A stretch of 64,000 nucleotides of DNA from Endozoicomonas sp. Mp262 (GTDB lineage Bacteria; Pseudomonadota; Gammaproteobacteria; Pseudomonadales; Endozoicomonadaceae), in contig NZ_CP092489.1 of assembly GCF_025643335.1 (NCBI RefSeq), forward strand, positions 1,654,001 to 1,718,000, written 5' to 3'. The translations under genes and the position numbers were made by a program. Shown piece after piece: positions 1 to 8,614 of the stretch; the stretch's first letter is position 1, and the number at the start of each line of letters is the position of its first letter. Below the pieces are notes generated by a model. That model saw only the letters and a program-made list of their open reading frames with translations. It was not told where the DNA came from and did not search any database.

Positions 1-2
1 AC

Positions 3-302
3 CAACCGGAAGAAACCTCTGCCCATATCCAAAAGACAGTTTCCCTGGCCAGAAACCATCAGCTCAAACGGCAAGGGAAACCCAATGCCTGGCTAACGGG
101 GCAGGAGCTTCATAAACATTGCCAGCTGGGTCAGCCTGAACGGCAGTTTATTCAGGATATATCGGATAAGTTTGCTTATTCCGGGCGCGCTATTCACCGG
201 ATTCTCAGGGTTTCCAGAACCCTGGCAGACCTTGACCCGTCACCCCGGGTTCAAAAAAAACATCTGGCGGAAGCGGTTCATTACCGGCGGTTTGATCGGT
301 GA
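3..302 (+). CDS. comM: ComM/YifB family Mg-chelatase-like AAA ATPase, C-terminal fragment
   Basis: The window opens inside a gene: the frame beginning at base 3 is open for 99 codons and stops with TGA at 300-302. The residues include FAYSGRAIHRILRVSRTLAD and then KKHLAEAVHYRR, which is the characteristic C-terminal helical domain (Mg_chelatase_C) of the YifB/ComM family. In naturally competent bacteria ComM is a hexameric helicase that promotes branch migration of integrating DNA. Only the last ~100 of about 500 residues are present, so the ATPase motifs are outside the window. It converges on the peroxiredoxin gene with 20 bases between the two stops. Confidence 0.85.
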   Translation, partial: QPEETSAHIQKTVSLARNHQLKRQGKPNAWLTGQELHKHCQLGQPERQFIQDISDKFAYSGRAIHRILRVSRTLADLDPSPRVQKKHLAEAVHYRRFDR

Positions 303-322
303 CTGGCAACCGTTCCCTATGA

Positions 323-1075
323 TTATCCTCCAGCGCTCTTTACCTGCTTCCTGACTCCTTCATGGGTGGGCTTCATTCCTTTTTCTCCGGGCTGCCAGCC
401 TTCCGGTGTTACCAGTTCGCGGTTTTCTTCAACAAATTTCAATGCCGCAGCCTTCCTTAGTAACTCATCAATATCTCGCCCAATATTGATTGATTGCACA
501 TCGGCCACATAAATTTTGCCATCAAGACCGATCAGAAATGTTGCCCTTAAGGCAAGCTGATTGTTACCTTCGATTCCATAAGCCCTGATAATATTCCTCT
601 GGGGGTCTGCCACCATGGTGAAGCCCACATTACCCAACCCCATGGGCGTGCCTGCCTTGCCTTTATCCGGTTTGGCAGGCATTAATCGCCAGGCCTGGTG
701 AGAATGTTCCCGGTCTTTTTCCAGGGCGGCTTCATCCGCAGATAAAACCAGAACTTCATAGTTCAGTTTTTCAAATTCTCCCAGTTTCTTATTCAACTGG
801 ATCAATTCTGTGGGGCAGATAAAGGTGCAGTTTTTGGGATATGTCATCAGCATAACCCGCTTTTTGCCAATAATACGGGATAGTTTAAACCCTTTAATGA
901 CCTTCCCTGCTGGATGCGCTTTATCTGGCACCACCACATCCGCCTCAAAGTCTGGAGCCAATGTCCCAGGCAAAGGAATACCCGGTTGTTTTACCGGGAC
1001 TTCACTGTTTGCAACGCTTGCTGCCAGAGATAGGAACCAGCCAAGCAGGCCATAAGAAAAAGACCAGACTTTCAT
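323..1075 (-). CDS. Exported AhpC/TSA-family peroxiredoxin lacking the usual resolving cysteine
   Basis: A thiol peroxidase of the AhpC/Prx1 class, 250 residues from the ATG at 1075. An AAGGAG at 1081-1086 sits 5 bases upstream and decides this start over a GTG at 1081 that would overlap it. The first ~24 residues look like a signal peptide (KVWSFSYGLLGWFLSLAASVA), so the enzyme should act in the periplasm. The peroxidatic motif TFICPTE is present (Cys87). The C-terminal arm reads LVTPEGWQPG, where typical 2-Cys enzymes have VCPAGW, so the resolving cysteine is replaced by threonine. The only other cysteine is Cys83, four residues before the peroxidatic one. The electron donor is unknown. Confidence 0.85.
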   Translation of the reverse strand: MKVWSFSYGLLGWFLSLAASVANSEVPVKQPGIPLPGTLAPDFEADVVVPDKAHPAGKVIKGFKLSRIIGKKRVMLMTYPKNCTFICPTELIQLNKKLGEFEKLNYEVLVLSADEAALEKDREHSHQAWRLMPAKPDKGKAGTPMGLGNVGFTMVADPQRNIIRAYGIEGNNQLALRATFLIGLDGKIYVADVQSINIGRDIDELLRKAAALKFVEENRELVTPEGWQPGEKGMKPTHEGVRKQVKSAGG

Positions 1076-1245
1076 AACCACTCCTTCATTAAACCCGATT
1101 CAGTAGACAAACATAGCGTATGATTGAAAGGGTGATTCTATTGACCCGGACATTTCCTAAAAATCCTTCGCAAGGGCATTTACTTAACTCCTAACTGTCT
1201 GGAAAATAAGCACACTTTTTCTGATGTAAGGTCAGGTGACTGCTT

Positions 1246-1851
1246 GTGGAAAAGCTTATTAAAGAGTTTATGATGTTGTGGTCCACCATTGATCCCGTGG
1301 GGACACTGGCACTATTCACCGGCCTGACTGCACGCCTGTCCAGGACTCAACGCCGTAAAACGGCACTTAAGGCGACTCTGTATGCTTTTTTAATTCTTCT
1401 TGCTGCCCTGATTCTTGGGCAGATGATTCTTAAGGCAATGTCTATCCAGCTGATCTCACTGCAACTGGCTGGCGGAGTCATTTTGTTTCTGTTCGGGCTT
1501 CAGATGATTTTTACCAACCCTGAGGAAGGCAGTGGTGAGCGGGAACCGGGGCATGATCTTGCGGTATTTCCCCTGGCGATTCCCTCTATTGCCAGCCCCG
1601 GTGCCATTATGGCGGTTATTGTACTCTCAGATAACCGCATCTATACCCTGCCAGAACAAACCATGACGGCTGCCGCCCTGATGCTGGTGCTGCTGATTAC
1701 CTGTGGCTTTATGCTTATGGCTGACCGAATATTCCGGGTGATTGGTCATAATGGCTCAGCTATTATTATCCGGGTTATGGGAATGATCCTGGCGGCCCTG
1801 TCGGTGGAGCTGGTAATGACAGCTATTGGTGTTCAACGCTGGATGGGGTGA
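1246..1851 (+). CDS. MarC family integral membrane protein
   Basis: A 201-residue polytopic protein with about six hydrophobic segments. The N-terminus matches the MarC family (FMMLWSTIDPVGTLALFTG) and the middle has the conserved FPLAIPSIASPGAI stretch. Its length is normal for the family. MarC proteins are inner-membrane proteins of unsettled function; the early link to multiple antibiotic resistance was not upheld. The start is the GTG at 1246, preceded by an AGGTGA a few bases upstream. The gene ends 33 bases before rep, on the same strand, so the two may be co-transcribed. Confidence 0.85.
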   Translation: MEKLIKEFMMLWSTIDPVGTLALFTGLTARLSRTQRRKTALKATLYAFLILLAALILGQMILKAMSIQLISLQLAGGVILFLFGLQMIFTNPEEGSGEREPGHDLAVFPLAIPSIASPGAIMAVIVLSDNRIYTLPEQTMTAAALMLVLLITCGFMLMADRIFRVIGHNGSAIIIRVMGMILAALSVELVMTAIGVQRWMG

Positions 1852-1884
1852 TAATCTCCATTTACCAAATAGATAAAGATCCCG

Positions 1885-3909
1885 GTGCATAAACTCAATG
1901 ACCGACAGGCCAAGGCCGTCAAATATATTGATACCCCACTGCTGGTGCTGGCAGGAGCAGGCAGTGGCAAAACCAGCGTTATTACCACAAAAATCGCTTA
2001 TCTTATCCAGAAATGCGGGATCAAGGCCCGTAATATTGTTGCCGTGACCTTCACCAACAAGGCTGCCCGGGAAATGAAAGAACGGGTGGGTCGACTGGTA
2101 AAAGGGCGTGCCAGCCACGGGTTGACTGTTTCCACCTTCCATAACCTGGGCCTTAATATTATTCGCCGGGAATATCAGGCTTTGGGCTATAAGCCTGGCT
2201 TTTCCATCTTTGACGCCCAGGATGCCCAGGCCCTGATCAGTGAGCTGATGATGCGAGAGATGGGAGCTGAAGATGAAACCGTCGATCAGGTTCAGCATAC
2301 CATTTCCAACTGGAAAAATGACCTGGTGTCGCCGAAGGAAGCACTGGAACGCGCCAGACAGCCCTGGGAAGTTACCGCTGCCAGAGTCTTTGAGCACTAT
2401 AACCGGACATTAAAAGCCTATAATGCCGTGGATTTTGATGACCTGATTCTCCAGCCGGTGATGCTGTTCAAAAATCATCCGGCTATTCTGGAAAAATGGC
2501 AGAATAAAGTACACTACCTTTTGGTGGACGAATACCAGGATACTAACGGTGCCCAATATGATTTGGTCCGAATGCTGGTGGGTAGCCGTGGTAAAATTAC
2601 GGTGGTGGGGGATGATGACCAGTCAATCTATGCCTGGCGGGGAGCCAAGCCAGAAAACCTGGCTCTGCTAAAAGAAGACTACCCCAGCCTTAAGGTTATC
2701 AAGCTGGAACAAAACTACCGCTCAACCAGCCGTATACTGAAGTCAGCCAATACACTGATTGCCAACAACCCCCATGTTTTTGACAAGTCGCTCTGGAGTG
2801 ATCTCGGCATGGGGGATGAAATCCGGGTGATTCGTTGCCGTAATGATGAAATGGAATGCGAGCGTATTGCTACGGAAATTCTCACCCATAAGCTACGACT
2901 TGGCTCTAGCTACAAAGATTATGCCGTGCTTTATCGGGGCAACTTCCAGTCCCGGCTGCTGGAACTTAAGTTGCAGCATCATCAGATTCCCTACCATATC
3001 AATGGCGGTACCTCATTCTTTGCCCGGACAGAGGTTAAGGATATTATGGCCTACCTGCGATTGCTGGTTAACCCGGATGATGATAACGCCTTCCTGCGGA
3101 TTGTTAATGTCCCCCGCCGGGAAATAGGCCCTTCAACACTGGAAAAGCTGGGCAATTATGCCAATCAGCGCCATATCAGTCTCTATCAGGCCTGTAATGA
3201 AATGGGTCTGGAAGAATCCCTGTCCCCACAGTATGTGGAAAAACTCCGACGGTTTACCCGTTGGATGGACCGGGTTTCCCGACTGGTTCAGACTGAAGAT
3301 AACCCTATCCGTATTATTCGTGAAATGGTGGATGATAGTGGTTATGAAAACTGGCTTATGCAAAACAGCAGTACCCCGGTAGCGGCGGAAAAGCGTATGG
3401 CCAATGTCTGGTTCCTGGTTGATTCACTGCAGCAAACCATAGAGCGGGCCATGGAACCGGGTGAAGATCCCATGACCATTGAGGATGCCGTAGGACGACT
3501 GATTCTCAGGGATATGCTGGAGCGCCAGGAAGAGGAAGACGACGCTGATCGTGTGCAACTACTCACCCTGCATGCTTCCAAGGGACTGGAGTATCCCCAC
3601 GTATTTATGATGGGTATGGAAGAAGATCTGTTGCCCCATCGAACCAGCATTGAAGAAGACAACATAGAAGAAGAGCGTCGGCTAACCTATGTGGGAATTA
3701 CCCGCGCCAGAAAAACCCTGACATTAACGCTTGCCGGACAGCGAAAACAATTTGGTGAAGTGATTGATACCACCCCCAGCCGTTTCCTGGATGAGCTGCC
3801 CCAGGAAGATCTGGCCTATACCGGATTTGACGGAAACACCACCGTTGAGCAGAAAAAAATGGCGGGTAAAGTAGGGCTGGATGCACTTTATAAGTCTTTG
3901 GGTAGCTAA
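1885..3909 (+). CDS. rep: ATP-dependent DNA helicase Rep
   Basis: A superfamily 1A 3'-5' helicase of 674 residues, the usual length for Rep. Visible motifs are Walker A AGAGSGKT (residues 23-30), motif Ia VTFTNKAAREMKERVG, Walker B LLVDEYQDTN (about 213-222), motif III DDQSIYAWRGA, and the C-terminal LLTLHASKGLEYPHVF and RRLTYVGITRARK. The N-terminus is close to that of E. coli Rep rather than UvrD. Rep helps replication forks pass protein roadblocks. The start is the GTG at 1885. The ~140 bases after the stop end with a solitary terminus of the palindromic repeat. Confidence 0.95.
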   Translation: MHKLNDRQAKAVKYIDTPLLVLAGAGSGKTSVITTKIAYLIQKCGIKARNIVAVTFTNKAAREMKERVGRLVKGRASHGLTVSTFHNLGLNIIRREYQALGYKPGFSIFDAQDAQALISELMMREMGAEDETVDQVQHTISNWKNDLVSPKEALERARQPWEVTAARVFEHYNRTLKAYNAVDFDDLILQPVMLFKNHPAILEKWQNKVHYLLVDEYQDTNGAQYDLVRMLVGSRGKITVVGDDDQSIYAWRGAKPENLALLKEDYPSLKVIKLEQNYRSTSRILKSANTLIANNPHVFDKSLWSDLGMGDEIRVIRCRNDEMECERIATEILTHKLRLGSSYKDYAVLYRGNFQSRLLELKLQHHQIPYHINGGTSFFARTEVKDIMAYLRLLVNPDDDNAFLRIVNVPRREIGPSTLEKLGNYANQRHISLYQACNEMGLEESLSPQYVEKLRRFTRWMDRVSRLVQTEDNPIRIIREMVDDSGYENWLMQNSSTPVAAEKRMANVWFLVDSLQQTIERAMEPGEDPMTIEDAVGRLILRDMLERQEEEDDADRVQLLTLHASKGLEYPHVFMMGMEEDLLPHRTSIEEDNIEEERRLTYVGITRARKTLTLTLAGQRKQFGEVIDTTPSRFLDELPQEDLAYTGFDGNTTVEQKKMAGKVGLDALYKSLGS

Positions 3910-4013
3910 ACCGCGCCCAGTTAGAGAGCCGCAATTTGATAGAGTTGTGATAGGCGCGTTTTAGTAATCGCTTCGCTTAATGAAAAAGTCAGGAATATCC
4001 GGTTTTCAAACGA

Positions 4014-4052
4014 GTTTTGGCTGAGCACACGAGCAAACGTCAACAGCCCCTA
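4014..4052. repeat. Solitary right-hand end of the palindromic mobile repeat
   Basis: About 39 bases match the outer end of the full repeats at 5566, 9282 and 58707, here as the mirror image: GTTTTGGCTGAGC followed by AAACGTCAACAGCCCCTA. No second end lies nearby, so this is a remnant or single-ended copy. Its last three bases (CTA) are the stop codon of the leftward gene at 4050-4841. Confidence 0.75.
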
Positions 4053-4841
4053 GTCGATTTGATGCCATTTTTCCCAGGCAGAGACGGCAGCTACAATCTC
4101 GCAGTTTCTGCCTGCTTCACTGCAGGGGGCTATTGACCATTGCCATTGTTGATCCGGGGCAGGCAACTGAAGGCCGTTCATCATATCTATCTGCTTATGG
4201 CACTTTCCTGAGCGATCCAGATAATGATGCTCTGTGTCTGTGATAAGACAGACATTACCAGTTAGCTGATTTAACTGCTCTAGATGGGCATTGATGATTT
4301 GTGAGCACCAGTCATCTATCAGCTGACCATCAATGCCTTTTTTTATTAGCCATTCACAGGGAATAAGCGGTAGCTGGGATAATAGGTTAACACTGGCGAC
4401 AAAGTCAGCCTTTGCCAAAATCTCTGGTAGCCTGTTGCTTGGCTTGGGTAGTGGCTTTCCTGTTTCAATGTCTGCCAGCGCTTCTGCTGTTCCGGTTATA
4501 TCGTGTTCCAGGCAAATGACATTGGGATATCGCTTTTTAACAGTCCTTAAATGTTTCGATAAGACAATGTCAACAATCACGACTTCGCTAAATCGTTTTG
4601 TCAGCGTTTCCAGAGGTATGTCAAATAGCAACCCTCCACCAAGAATGACTGCTTGATCACACCGTGGGCACTGATCGAGAGCTTGTAAAATAACCTTCCT
4701 GCTTTTTTCCTGATGGCTTTTCCAGTAAGGAGCTATTCGCCTGGCTCTGGCCTCGATGGCAATTAACTCCTTAAGATAGCCCAATTTACGGGCTGCGGGG
4801 CTACAAGGTGTCGTCCAATAGTGATAAAGCTCCTTAATCAA
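4050..4841 (-). CDS. Conserved hypothetical protein with a methyltransferase-like Rossmann core
   Basis: A 263-residue soluble protein with no signal peptide. Residues 63-110 have the pattern of a class I methyltransferase fold: AVILGGGLLFDIPL (a glycine-rich loop), then VVIVDIVLSK (strand with acidic end), then VICLEHDITG. No catalytic motif is recognised, so neither the reaction nor methyl transfer is established. The TAG stop codon is contributed by a solitary end of the palindromic repeat. The gene lies 31 bases downstream of fau on the same strand and may share its transcript. Confidence 0.6.
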   Translation of the reverse strand: MIKELYHYWTTPCSPAARKLGYLKELIAIEARARRIAPYWKSHQEKSRKVILQALDQCPRCDQAVILGGGLLFDIPLETLTKRFSEVVIVDIVLSKHLRTVKKRYPNVICLEHDITGTAEALADIETGKPLPKPSNRLPEILAKADFVASVNLLSQLPLIPCEWLIKKGIDGQLIDDWCSQIINAHLEQLNQLTGNVCLITDTEHHYLDRSGKCHKQIDMMNGLQLPAPDQQWQWSIAPCSEAGRNCEIVAAVSAWEKWHQID

Positions 4842-4872
4842 ATCTTCACTCCATCCATGGATATTTTATAAA

Positions 4873-5454
4873 TTAACTTTGATAATACCGGGTATCAGTG
4901 GCTATACCTGCCATGGGAATATCCCAGCTTTCTACAGGAATTCGAGTTACTTTTTGACATTCGTGTGCCAAACCGATCAGTGCGGGTTTGCTCAAGCCTT
5001 TTTCTTTTATAAACGCAAATGCCCGATCATAATAGCCTCCTCCCATGCCCAGGCGGCCACCCATTTCATCAAATCCCGTCAGCGGCATAAGCACCAGGTC
5101 AAGGTTTTCAGGCATACAGATATCAGCCTTGTTCAGGGCGGGTTCATAAATCCCATAGCGGTTCTGGACTAACGGTGTCTCAGGCCCATATTTTACAAAA
5201 AACATGTTGGTTGTATCTTGAGTGTCCAGCACGGGTAGGTAACAACACTTTCCCAAGGACCAGGCCTCCTGAACGACATCCGCCGGATCAATTTCGCCAT
5301 CATTGGCAAGATAGGCGGCAATATGCCGGCTTTGTTGAAATTCAGGTAGTGCGTAAATTATTGTTGCCAGAGCGCTCTTTGCTGTTTGCTGTTCTATTGG
5401 CTCAAGAGATTGGCGCTTCTTTCTCAGTGCTGCTCTGAGTTCATTTCGGTTCAT
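4873..5454 (-). CDS. fau: 5-formyltetrahydrofolate cyclo-ligase
   Basis: A 193-residue enzyme converting 5-formyl-THF to 5,10-methenyl-THF at the cost of ATP, salvaging the stored folate form. Recognisable family segments are the basic N-terminus RNELRAALRKKRQSL, the central YLANDGEIDP, and the C-terminal loop GGRLGMGGGYYDRAF, which binds ATP and phosphate. In many gammaproteobacteria this gene (ygfA) follows zapA and 6S RNA. Neither is seen here: the upstream 110 bases lead directly into a full palindromic repeat. Confidence 0.92.
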   Translation of the reverse strand: MNRNELRAALRKKRQSLEPIEQQTAKSALATIIYALPEFQQSRHIAAYLANDGEIDPADVVQEAWSLGKCCYLPVLDTQDTTNMFFVKYGPETPLVQNRYGIYEPALNKADICMPENLDLVLMPLTGFDEMGGRLGMGGGYYDRAFAFIKEKGLSKPALIGLAHECQKVTRIPVESWDIPMAGIATDTRYYQS

Positions 5455-5565
5455 CTACTACTCCTATAGGCTTTAAATTATCTCTGGCAAAGCTATCAAC
5501 ATACCAAAACGCACCTGTTGTGATAATGCTCTTCCCTTCCCTCTGGTTATATTTCTAAACATTGC

Positions 5566-5833
5566 TAGGGGCTGTTGATGTTTTATCGCGTGCTCAGCCA
5601 AAGCCAGCGTTTTCGTGGCTAGGCGTAGCAGCGCAGGAATGCTCATGCCTTTCAAGCTGCTGCAACGACGGCACGGAAGCGCTGGCTTTGTGGCCCTCCG
5701 GGTGGTTCGTAAAGCGGCCTTCCGACTGCGTTAAACTGGCTTGACGTAGAATAACTACGCGCTGCACCAGTTCGCCTTGCGTAAGGCCGCTTTACGAACC
5801 ACTGAGCTCGCGATCAAACATCAACAGCCCCTA
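5566..5833. repeat. Palindromic mobile repeat, copy 1 (268 bp)
   Basis: The element begins TAGGGGCTGTTGATG and ends CATCAACAGCCCCTA, with terminal inverted repeats of about 32 bp. Inside are two further inverted repeats. One pairs GTAAAGCGGCCTTCCGA with the GGCCGCTTTAC near 5790. The other pairs GCCAAAGCCAGCG with CGCTGGCTTTG. A transcript could therefore fold into several long helices. Copies 2 (9282) and 3 (58707) are in the same orientation and clearly homologous. There is no transposase gene, so it behaves like a MITE. It lies between fau and ssb. Confidence 0.85.
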
Positions 5834-5855
5834 GGGGCTGTTGACGTTTGATCGT
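5832..5855. repeat. Solitary left-hand repeat end abutting copy 1
   Basis: Sharing the terminal TA of copy 1, a second TAGGGGCTGTTGACGTTTGA runs rightward from 5832 and then departs from the element after about 24 bases. The junction CCCCTAGGGG suggests that one element inserted into the end of another, or that a tandem pair was partly deleted. Confidence 0.7.
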
Positions 5856-5892
5856 TCAGCGCCTGAATTAACTTCGTTTTAATTGCCTTTCC

Positions 5893-5923
5893 CACACAAA
5901 AAAACCCCTTTATAAAAGGGGTT
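5893..5923 (-). terminator. Rho-independent terminator of ssb
   Basis: Read leftward, AACCCCTTTTATAAAGGGGTT forms a GC-rich stem at 5903-5923, immediately followed by a run of T residues (5896-5902). It lies 37 bases beyond the ssb stop codon and is a good intrinsic terminator. Confidence 0.85.
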
Positions 5924-5960
5924 TATGTTATTTCTTTACCAAGTAGGTCTTAGGTGGACT

Positions 5961-6506
5961 CTAGAACGGAATATCATCATCAAAGTCATCAAAGCCTGCC
6001 GCCTGGGTCTGTGGCTGGGATTGCTGCTGAGGTTGTTGAGGGGCAGCAGCTGGTGCCTGTTGCTGACGCTGCATAGGCGCGGGAGCTGCCTGCTGCTGAG
6101 GGGCTGCCGCATACTGTTGACCAGGTTGCTGCTGATAGCCACCCATACCTCCTTCCTGGCGACCGTCCAGCATTTGCATCTGACCACTGAAGCTATCAAC
6201 AACAATTTCTGTTGTGTAACGATCCTGGCCTTGCTGGTCCTGCCACTTACGGGTTTGCAGCTTGCCCTCCAGATAGACTTTGGAACCCTTGCGCAGGAAC
6301 TGTTGGGCAATTTCCGCCAGCTTGCCAAAAATTACCACCCGGTGCCATTCCGTTTTTTCCTGGGTCTGTCCGGTATTACGGTCTTTCCAGGATTCGCTGG
6401 TTGCCACACTTAGATTAGCTACGGCACTGCCGTTCGGGGTGTAGCGCACATCCGGGTCATTACCCAGGTTACCAATCAGAATGACTTTATTTACACCACG
6501 AGCCAT
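5961..6506 (-). CDS. ssb: Single-stranded DNA-binding protein
   Basis: A 181-residue SSB. The N-terminal OB fold (about 1-112) starts [20 protein letters not shown] and includes [15 protein letters not shown] glutamine/proline/alanine-rich linker (about 120-170) follows. The protein ends DDFDDDIPF, the acidic tip that docks partner proteins such as RecO, PriA and exonuclease I. It coats single-stranded DNA as a tetramer in replication, repair and recombination. It sits next to the YajR-like transporter, as in Pseudomonas. No LexA-type CTG-N10-CAG box is seen in the 104 bases upstream. Confidence 0.97.
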   Translation of the reverse strand: MARGVNKVILIGNLGNDPDVRYTPNGSAVANLSVATSESWKDRNTGQTQEKTEWHRVVIFGKLAEIAQQFLRKGSKVYLEGKLQTRKWQDQQGQDRYTTEIVVDSFSGQMQMLDGRQEGGMGGYQQQPGQQYAAAPQQQAAPAPMQRQQQAPAAAPQQPQQQSQPQTQAAGFDDFDDDIPF

Positions 6507-6610
6507 AGAATCTCTCCAATCAGACCGCCATCGTCAACGTTATCCATTTGACCATAGCCATAATAAATTTATCCATATTCCCCGGAATATGGCGTCAGAG
6601 TATCAAGCAG

Positions 6611-7963
6611 TTAACACTCACCAAAACGGCTTAAGGCAACCGTGTCCAGACACCGCTTGTCTACTTTCAGGTAGGCCGTTTTTCCCCCGGGCAGTACGGT
6701 AACTTCTTCAACACCGGGAATTACTGCCAGTAAATTCCCCAGGGTGTGGACATCATGGCTGCTGGCAGGATCCAGCACCAATACCATACTGCTAACATAG
6801 GGCGGATGCTTCATGGTAACAGACAATAGCAACCAGATGGCAGTCGGGATTGTACAAGTAAGCAGCAGTCCACTGATGCCCCAGTGCTCAAGGGTCCACC
6901 CTCCCAAGGTGCCGCCCAGTGCCGCTCCCAGGAACTGGCTGGTAGAGAACATGCCCATTGCAGTGCCACGGGTACCCACTGTTGACAGTTTGCTAACCAG
7001 TGAAGGTAGACAGGCTTCCAAAAAGTTAAATGCCACAAAAAACAGCAACAACCCCAATAGTAAGTTCCTGGCGGATGCCTGGCCGGCCATCAGAGCAATA
7101 ACAGCTGCAATAATGATAGCGACAGCAAGCACATAACACTGTTTCAGGAGCCGCAACCGTTCACTGATCACGATAAAGGGAATAATAGTTATAAATGACA
7201 GGCCCATAATGGCTAGATAGATCCAGCCATGGTTTGATCGGGCATATCCTGCAACATCCTCCAGGGCAGGCGGGATAAAAACAAACAGTGCCATCAGGAC
7301 AAAATGAAGGGCAAAGACACCTAAAAAGTGCCTCACCAGCTGAGGATTAGTAACAACAGCCCTGATATCACTTCGCTTAACGGAACTATGCAAGTCTTTG
7401 CTGGAAACCAGAGGGGAAGGCACTATCAACAGAACCACCAGAATTGCCGCCAGAGCCATTAATGCATTGCTAATAAAGAGTCCGGAAAGTCCCCACCAAC
7501 TGCCTATAACAGGCCCAATGACCATGGCCAGACAAAATGAAAGGCCAATGCCCATACCCACCATAGCCATGGCTCGGGTACGATACTGATCCCTTGTTAA
7601 ATCCGCTATCAAGGCAATAATAGCCCCCGCAATGGCACCACACCCCTGAAGAACCCGCCCAAAGATAACCCCCTGAATAGTGTCTGCATTAGCAGCAACA
7701 AGGCTACCAATAAGAAATATCACTAATCCCCCAACGATCACCGGTTTTCTGCCAATCCGGTCAGATAGCCAGCCAAAAGGCACCTGTAACAGCGCCTGTG
7801 TAAAACCATAGGCGCCAATGGCCAGCCCGGCCAAAGCGGGCGTCACTCCTTGCAGGTCTTCCGCATAAAGCACCAGCACTGGCAATACCATAAACAGCCC
7901 CAGCATGCGGAATATAAACACCCCTGTCAGAGAGGCTACTGCTTTTAATTCAAGTACAGACAT
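6611..7963 (-). CDS. MFS transporter of the YajR type with C-terminal YAM domain
   Basis: A 450-residue major facilitator with 12 hydrophobic segments. It has the motif A loop GWLSDRIGRKP between helices 2 and 3 and motif B-like GRVLQGCGAIAGA. After the last helix, MKHPPYVSS and a ~65-residue soluble tail (PGVEEVTVLPGGKTAYLKVD) match the ferredoxin-like YAM domain of E. coli YajR, which distinguishes it from other MFS proteins. The substrate is unknown; a proton-driven drug or metabolite exporter is likely. In pseudomonads a homologous MFS gene lies between ssb and uvrA. Here ssb is adjacent, but uvrA is 5.9 kb away. Confidence 0.85.
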   Translation of the reverse strand: MSVLELKAVASLTGVFIFRMLGLFMVLPVLVLYAEDLQGVTPALAGLAIGAYGFTQALLQVPFGWLSDRIGRKPVIVGGLVIFLIGSLVAANADTIQGVIFGRVLQGCGAIAGAIIALIADLTRDQYRTRAMAMVGMGIGLSFCLAMVIGPVIGSWWGLSGLFISNALMALAAILVVLLIVPSPLVSSKDLHSSVKRSDIRAVVTNPQLVRHFLGVFALHFVLMALFVFIPPALEDVAGYARSNHGWIYLAIMGLSFITIIPFIVISERLRLLKQCYVLAVAIIIAAVIALMAGQASARNLLLGLLLFFVAFNFLEACLPSLVSKLSTVGTRGTAMGMFSTSQFLGAALGGTLGGWTLEHWGISGLLLTCTIPTAIWLLLSVTMKHPPYVSSMVLVLDPASSHDVHTLGNLLAVIPGVEEVTVLPGGKTAYLKVDKRCLDTVALSRFGEC

Positions 7964-8078
7964 CCTGATTACTTATTACTGTCTTATTTCGAAAAAACTA
8001 GTGTATCAGGGTTTTTATGACGAGTGACGGGTAGTTGGCAGTAATTGTAGAAATTGGGTGGCCGTGCTGCCGACCTCC

Positions 8079-8093
8079 CATCAACAGTCCCTA
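8079..8093. repeat. Solitary end of the palindromic repeat
   Basis: CATCAACAGTCCCTA matches the outer 15 bases of the repeat with one change (T for C). Its terminal CTA is the stop codon of the leftward YbaK-like gene, as happens at 4052. Confidence 0.5.
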
Positions 8094-8585
8094 GCTATTA
8101 AGCCAATATACGGGAGCAGCAATGTATTCTTCTAACCTTGGTAAGGCCTCTGCGGCATAAGCAAAGGTCTTTTCAGGATAACCGGGTGTGAACATCAACT
8201 CCTGATAGTTCATTAGCTCGCGGTCAATTACCAGTGACACCGAATCGGGCAACCCGAAAGGACAGACAGCCCCTGGAACACAACCCAGCACTTCTATCAT
8301 TTCCTCATCACTGCACACTGAGGGCCGGCTTCCAAGAAGCGTCTTGACCTTTTTGCTATCCATGCGCTGGTCCCTGTGAGTCATAAAAATAGCGTGCCGG
8401 CCATCACGCAATCGAAGGAACAGGCTTTTAGTGGGTGCAGCCGTCCAGTTCAGTGTTTTAGCCACCCTTGCATCGGCCTCAAAATCCAGAATCGGCTCAT
8501 GATCCCACGACTGATAATTCACCTGAGCCTGATTAAATAGCTGGATAACATTTTGAAAAATCGTTTTGATTCCGGATTGATCCAT
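8091..8585 (-). CDS. YbaK/ProX-type aminoacyl-tRNA deacylase family protein
   Basis: A 164-residue protein of the YbaK/EbsC fold, which hydrolyses mischarged tRNA in trans (for example Ala-tRNA(Pro)). Family-like segments are ARVAKTLNWTAAPTKSLFLR, RHAIFMTHRDQRMDSKKV, and VLGCVPGAVCPFGL near the C-terminal substrate pocket. The start is the ATG at 8585, with AGAGG a few bases upstream; a longer frame would run into argO. Which tRNA it edits cannot be told. The neighbour argO is 29 bases upstream on the same strand, suggesting an operon. Confidence 0.75.
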   Translation of the reverse strand: MDQSGIKTIFQNVIQLFNQAQVNYQSWDHEPILDFEADARVAKTLNWTAAPTKSLFLRLRDGRHAIFMTHRDQRMDSKKVKTLLGSRPSVCSDEEMIEVLGCVPGAVCPFGLPDSVSLVIDRELMNYQELMFTPGYPEKTFAYAAEALPRLEEYIAAPVYWLNS

Positions 8586-8614
8586 TATGTCCTCTCTGTA
8601 TTCATTTCTGGCTG

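Noticed and set aside
1756..2397. 213-residue leftward frame opposite marC and rep
   Set aside because: Shadow of well-supported genes on the other strand, with no family resemblance.
5455..5565. 6S RNA upstream of fau
   Set aside because: Expected from gene order in other gammaproteobacteria, but no long imperfect helix with a central bubble is visible and a palindromic repeat occupies the region.
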